Made by a program: the position numbers and the translations under genes. From positions 1-64,000 of the forward strand of contig NZ_JBDVNC010000005.1 in the NCBI RefSeq assembly GCF_039969785.1: a stretch of DNA of 64,000 nt. The letters are read 5' to 3'. The notes below the pieces were generated by a model that did not search any database, had not been told where the DNA came from, and worked only from the letters and a program-made list of their open reading frames with translations. The DNA comes from Shimia sp039969785. GTDB lineage: Bacteria; Pseudomonadota; Alphaproteobacteria; Rhodobacterales; Rhodobacteraceae. Positions 60,721 through 64,000 of the stretch are shown here, piece after piece; within the stretch, counting starts at the first letter, position 1, and the number at the start of each line of letters is the position of its first letter.

Positions 60721-60793
60721 TTTTGCATTCGATTGCAAAAACAAGTTGCCAAACAAATCGCCGCTTGTCTATGATCATTGCATACGCATGCAA
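60721..60793. promoter_or_regulatory. Two LacI-type operators between divergent operons
   Basis: O1 at 60721-60740 is TTTTGCATTCGATTGCAAAA, nearly a perfect 20-base palindrome. O2 at 60778-60793 is TTGCATACGCATGCAA with central CG. The shared half-site is TTGCAT. The centres are 55 bases apart. The form fits LacI/GalR-family repressors; no such gene is in the window, so it should lie beyond the right edge. Confidence 0.7.
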
Positions 60794-60822
60794 AAATGTT
60801 TGCATTCCGTCAGGAGGAAAAT

Positions 60823-61872
60823 ATGGCCGAAATTCAACTCCGCAGTTTGTCCAAACGTTGGGGGTCTTTTGTGGGCGTCCACGAATTTGATCTGACCATT
60901 GCTGATAAAGAGTTTTTGGTTTTGCTGGGTCCCTCGGGTTGCGGAAAAACGACGACAATGCGGATGATCGCCGGACTTGAGGACGCCACTGAGGGCGATA
61001 TTCTGGTTGACGGGAAAAGGGTCAACGATCTGGAACCCAAGGACCGCGACGTTGCGATGGTTTTTCAGAGTTATGCGCTATACCCGAACATGAACGTCTA
61101 CGAAAACATCCGCTTCCCATTGCGGGTGCGAGGTGTTGACCCCAAAACCCACGATGAAAAGGTCATGCGCGCAAGCGCCATGGTTGAGCTTGACGATTTT
61201 CTACAACGCAAGCCGGCAGAGTTGTCCGGCGGTCAGCGTCAGCGTGTGGCGCTCGCTCGCGCCGTGGTGCGTGAACCCAACGTGTTCCTGATGGACGAGC
61301 CTTTGTCCAACCTTGATGCCAAGCTACGGGTGTCGACCCGCGCGCAGATCAAGAATCTCTCGCAGAAGCTGGCAGTGACCACGATTTACGTGACCCATGA
61401 CCAGATTGAGGCAATGACACTGGCTGATAGGGTTGTGATCATGAAAGCGGGAATCGTACAGCAAGTCGGCACCCCGGTCGAGATTTACGACAAGCCCGCG
61501 AATGCCTTTGTTGCCAGCTTCATTGGCAACCCGGCGATGAACCTTATGGATGGCACGGTCAGCGGTGGGACATTCACCACGGAATGTGTGGAAATCCGCG
61601 GCCTTAATGCTCCGGATGGCCCTATGACCCTTGGCTTCCGAGCTGAGGACGCCAGCGTTGTCGACTCCGGCGGCCAAATTAACGCTCCGATCTACACTCA
61701 GGAGCTTTTAGGGGACAGCACCATGGTTTCGGTCCGCATCGGCGGCGCGCTGGTTTCGGTCAAGGCTGACAAGGCCTACCGCGCCGAGATCGACGACCAA
61801 GTCGCGATCCAGATCCATTCTGAACACTGCCATCTGTTTGATGCAGAAACAGGGGCACGCATAGAGGGTTAG
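60823..61872 (+). CDS. ABC sugar transporter ATPase (UgpC/MalK type)
   Basis: 349 residues. Walker A GPSGCGKTTT, VFQSYALYPNMNVYE, signature LSGGQRQR, Walker B VFLMDEPLSNLD and H-loop YVTHDQIEAMT, then a C-terminal TOBE region. ATG at 60823 has AGGAGG upstream. It is the first gene of the second importer operon, right after operator O2. Confidence 0.93.
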   Translation: MAEIQLRSLSKRWGSFVGVHEFDLTIADKEFLVLLGPSGCGKTTTMRMIAGLEDATEGDILVDGKRVNDLEPKDRDVAMVFQSYALYPNMNVYENIRFPLRVRGVDPKTHDEKVMRASAMVELDDFLQRKPAELSGGQRQRVALARAVVREPNVFLMDEPLSNLDAKLRVSTRAQIKNLSQKLAVTTIYVTHDQIEAMTLADRVVIMKAGIVQQVGTPVEIYDKPANAFVASFIGNPAMNLMDGTVSGGTFTTECVEIRGLNAPDGPMTLGFRAEDASVVDSGGQINAPIYTQELLGDSTMVSVRIGGALVSVKADKAYRAEIDDQVAIQIHSEHCHLFDAETGARIEG

Positions 61873-61908
61873 TCCCTCTGACCAACACCTGAGTATCAGG
61901 GTCAACCC

Positions 61909-61933
61909 GGGTGCAGACTTCGAAGATGCACCC
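61909..61933 (+). promoter_or_regulatory. Intercistronic hairpin
   Basis: Perfect arms GGGTGCA and TGCACCC around an 11-base loop with an inner CTTCGAAG, 22 bases before the binding-protein gene. Probably protects the downstream binding-protein message from decay. Confidence 0.5.
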
Positions 61934-61954
61934 ATTCTCTAAGGGAGGAACACA

Positions 61955-63181
61955 ATGTTTCTAAAGAAATTCGCACTGGCAGGTTCAATGGCCGCCTTTG
62001 CCGCGACGGCAGGCCATGCTTGCGAAATCGGGGCACGGGTCAGCATTGTGGGCAACGAATTTGCCGCAATTCATGCCGTCGATTCCGCCGCAAAGGAATG
62101 CACGGGCGCCGAGGTGAAATCCAACCTCACCTCAGAACACCAGACCATCAACGTGGCTGGCTTGTCCGGCAATCCGTCGGAGTATACGACCGCCATCATT
62201 GCCAACAGCTCGATCGTGGCCCTGATGAACGAAGACGTCATCCGTCCGCTGAACGATTTGGTCGCCGAGCACGGCGATGGCTTGCTGAATAGCCAGATGA
62301 TCAAAATTGGCGACGACATCATGGCCGTTGCTTTCATGGCCAATGCACAGCACCTGATGTACCGCAAGGACGTTCTGGAACAGGCTGGCGTCGAAGTTCC
62401 GACCACCTATGAAGAATTGCTTGAGGTTGCTGAAGCTATCCGCTCGCAGGGGATCATGCAGAATCCGGTCGGTGGTGCTTACAAATCTGGTTGGAATCTC
62501 GCCCAGGAATTCAACAACATATACCTTGGCTATGGTGGAACTCATTTCATGCCCGGTTCAGCCGAACCCAACGTGAACAACGAAGCTGGTGTCAATGCCC
62601 TCAACATGATGAAGGCGCTGTCCGAATACATGAACCCGGACTTCCTGACCCACGATTCCAACGCGACAAACGCCGAATACCGCGCGGGCAACGTTGCGAT
62701 CATGAACATGTGGGGGTCGCGCGCGTCGCAGCAGGCCACCACAGAAGGCGTGCTTGAAGAAGTTGCGACCGGACATGCGATCGCCGCGCCACTGACTGTT
62801 GGTGGTGGCACGATCCCGGCATCCACCCTTTGGTGGGACGGCTGGACCGTCGGCAAAAACATCTCTGACGCAGAAGCCGAAGCCACCTTTATCGCCATGA
62901 AGCACGGTATCCGCCCCGAGATGCTCAACGACGAGACAAGTTCTCTGGCGGTTTGGTTGATTGATGGCTATGAGCCGACAGACGATGCGCAGGGCGTATT
63001 CGCTGCCGCTCAGATGGGCACGCCTCCTTATCCAATGCTGCCGTACATGGGTCTGATGCACGGCGCTCTGGGTGCAGAACTGTCAGACTTCATGCAAGGC
63101 AAAGAAAGCGCTGAACAAGCGCTTGCTGATATCGAAGCTGCTTATCGCGCCGCTGCGATTGAAAAAGGCTTCCTTCAGTAG
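61955..63181 (+). CDS. ABC sugar transporter binding protein
   Basis: 408 residues with signal peptide (to about AGHA, residue 22). Family 1 solute-binding fold: ANAQHLMYRKDVLEQAGVEVP, GNVAIMNMWGSRASQQATT and ASTLWWDGWTVGKN. Mature N-terminus is unusually acidic and polar. Ligand unknown; the SnoaL/lactonase-like genes opposite suggest a sugar or sugar acid. GGGAGGAAC precedes the ATG. Confidence 0.9.
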   Translation: MFLKKFALAGSMAAFAATAGHACEIGARVSIVGNEFAAIHAVDSAAKECTGAEVKSNLTSEHQTINVAGLSGNPSEYTTAIIANSSIVALMNEDVIRPLNDLVAEHGDGLLNSQMIKIGDDIMAVAFMANAQHLMYRKDVLEQAGVEVPTTYEELLEVAEAIRSQGIMQNPVGGAYKSGWNLAQEFNNIYLGYGGTHFMPGSAEPNVNNEAGVNALNMMKALSEYMNPDFLTHDSNATNAEYRAGNVAIMNMWGSRASQQATTEGVLEEVATGHAIAAPLTVGGGTIPASTLWWDGWTVGKNISDAEAEATFIAMKHGIRPEMLNDETSSLAVWLIDGYEPTDDAQGVFAAAQMGTPPYPMLPYMGLMHGALGAELSDFMQGKESAEQALADIEAAYRAAAIEKGFLQ

Positions 63182-63193
63182 GGCCGGCTTACA

Positions 63194-63267
63194 TGGGCGG
63201 CCATTACATGGCCGTCCATTCCTTCGGTAGAGCCAACCCAGGTAGGCGACCAATACATGGCCGCCCA
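63194..63267 (+). repeat. Inverted repeats between binding-protein and permease genes
   Basis: TGGGCGGCCAT (63194-63204) and ATGGCCGCCCA (63257-63267) are perfect 11-base arms; inside, GGCCAT-TAC-ATGGCC (63200-63214) can form a smaller competing hairpin. No T-run follows. Probably limits permease expression relative to the binding protein. Confidence 0.65.
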
Positions 63268-63296
63268 CATTCTCAAAACCTCTCCGGGATTTCGCT

Positions 63297-64000
63297 ATGC
63301 GCCATAAAACGTTCTTCTGGTTTTTCCTGCCCACCGGGCTCGCAATGCTGCTCTTTATTGCATTGCCGATTGTCTCGGTTGTGACGCAGTCGATATTCGC
63401 GCCCCATCCGGCGGTTCTCGTAGAGGTCGAAAGCTGCACCCCGCTTGTCGGGTGCACCACGGAAACCACCATCGATCAGGATGCCACCGCTGCTTTGCGC
63501 GCGGAAAAGCCACTGGGCCGCTTTGTCGGGCTCGACATCTATCTTGATCGGGGTCACCTGGCGGTCCAAGAACTCGGCGAGATCTGGGCCGCCAATGACA
63601 GCTGGGCCGGGTTTTTCTCAGACCTGAGCAACCTGCCGTTCTATCGCGCAATGGCCTTCACCCTGACCTTCACCTTTATCGTGACACCGCTCACCATTGT
63701 GATGGGGCTTGTCATCGCGCTGGCAATCAATTCATTGCACCGACACCTCAAGGGGCTGCTGATCTTCTTCTCGCTCCTGCCGATGATCGTGACCCCGCTG
63801 ATCGGCTCGATGATCCTGTTCTGGATGATCGACAGTCGCGGTATAATTGGCACGGCCTTAGTCGGGCTGGCAGGAGATCCGGATTTCAGCCTCAAGGCCT
63901 CAACTGGGCTCATGTGGGTTGCATTGATGGTCTATGGTGTCTGGCACGCCGCCCCGTTTGCATTCGTGGTGTTTTATGCCGGACTTCAGACACTGCCAGG
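63297..64000 (+). CDS. ABC sugar transporter permease, 5' part (runs off the window)
   Basis: From ATG 63297 an open frame continues to the right edge (234 codons). MRHKTFFWFFLPTGLAMLLF begins a first membrane helix, followed by a long periplasmic segment with two Cys (CTPLVGC) and then further helices (MAFTLTFTFIVTPLTIVMGL, LIFFSLLPMIVTPLIGSMIL). Homologous to MalF-type permeases; the large first periplasmic loop is also seen in MalF. The EAA loop would lie beyond the edge. Confidence 0.87.
   Translation, partial: MRHKTFFWFFLPTGLAMLLFIALPIVSVVTQSIFAPHPAVLVEVESCTPLVGCTTETTIDQDATAALRAEKPLGRFVGLDIYLDRGHLAVQELGEIWAANDSWAGFFSDLSNLPFYRAMAFTLTFTFIVTPLTIVMGLVIALAINSLHRHLKGLLIFFSLLPMIVTPLIGSMILFWMIDSRGIIGTALVGLAGDPDFSLKASTGLMWVALMVYGVWHAAPFAFVVFYAGLQTLP

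Noticed and set aside
60760..60815. Small open frame beginning in the operator region ahead of the second ABC ATPase
   Set aside because: The ATG at 60823 has a strong AGGAGG site; the upstream in-frame start lies inside operator O2.
1..64000. CRISPR array, tRNA or rRNA genes, prophage
   Set aside because: No regular short repeats with spacers, no cloverleaf or rRNA signature, and no phage structural genes were seen on either strand.

Overview
The window looks like a chromosome or large-plasmid segment of a marine alphaproteobacterium of the Rhodobacterales (Roseobacter group). Reasons: an RpoE-ChrR singlet-oxygen type regulator pair close to R. sphaeroides, TRAP and tripartite tricarboxylate transporters, many ABC sugar importers of the UgpC type, Cys-type sulfatases, and IS5/IS3/IS6 remnants. 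No rRNA, tRNA or CRISPR was seen. All assignments come from reading the sequence; no database search was run.

Layout. 1-1000: a partial gene end that is repeated at 45.8-46.0 kb, then a dead IS5 element. 1.0-5.0 kb: a hybrid histidine kinase with a small periplasmic molybdopterin-fold protein, divergent from a LuxR-type response regulator, with two palindromes between them. 5.0-17.9 kb: a twelve-gene, tightly packed minus-strand exopolysaccharide operon (priming transferase, chain-length protein, five glycosyltransferase genes including a PssD/PssE split pair, polymerase, acyltransferase, FrhB-like protein, flippase, pyruvyl transferase), followed by a large RTX-type calcium-binding protein (18.1-21.1 kb).

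22.0-30.2 kb is an RpoE stress regulon: rpoE-chrR, a fasciclin protein, a divergent pair of operons (FAD protein, Cfa-like methyltransferase, MFS carrier, DUF3833; and DUF1365, SDR). Four promoters of the form TGATCC-17 bp-GTA sit in front of these units. The Cfa-like/FAD pair resembles the UfaM/UfaD enzymes of furan fatty acid synthesis.

30.7-32.6 kb is a junkyard of IS3 and IS6 fragments abutting broken genes (sulfopyruvate decarboxylase, alcohol dehydrogenase) and an intact UspA gene. 32.6-37.4 kb is a TRAP transporter with a DUF475 membrane protein, then a GMC oxidoreductase divergent from an IclR regulator. 40.5-45.8 kb holds a sulfatase divergent from a MarR regulator and a tctCBA transporter. 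45.8-47.2 kb is a second patchwork of gene scraps and a dead IS6 element.

47.4-57.4 kb is a divergent amino-sugar catabolic locus: nagA, a SIS deaminase/isomerase, a GntR regulator and a BadF-type kinase on minus; a MurQ-type etherase, an ABC importer and a Gfo/Idh dehydrogenase on plus. It fits uptake and breakdown of N-acetylglucosamine and/or N-acetylmuramic acid. 57.6-60.7 kb has dead IS6/IS3 pieces, an amidohydrolase pseudogene and a SnoaL-like gene, divergent across a pair of LacI-type operators from a second ABC sugar importer that runs off the window end.
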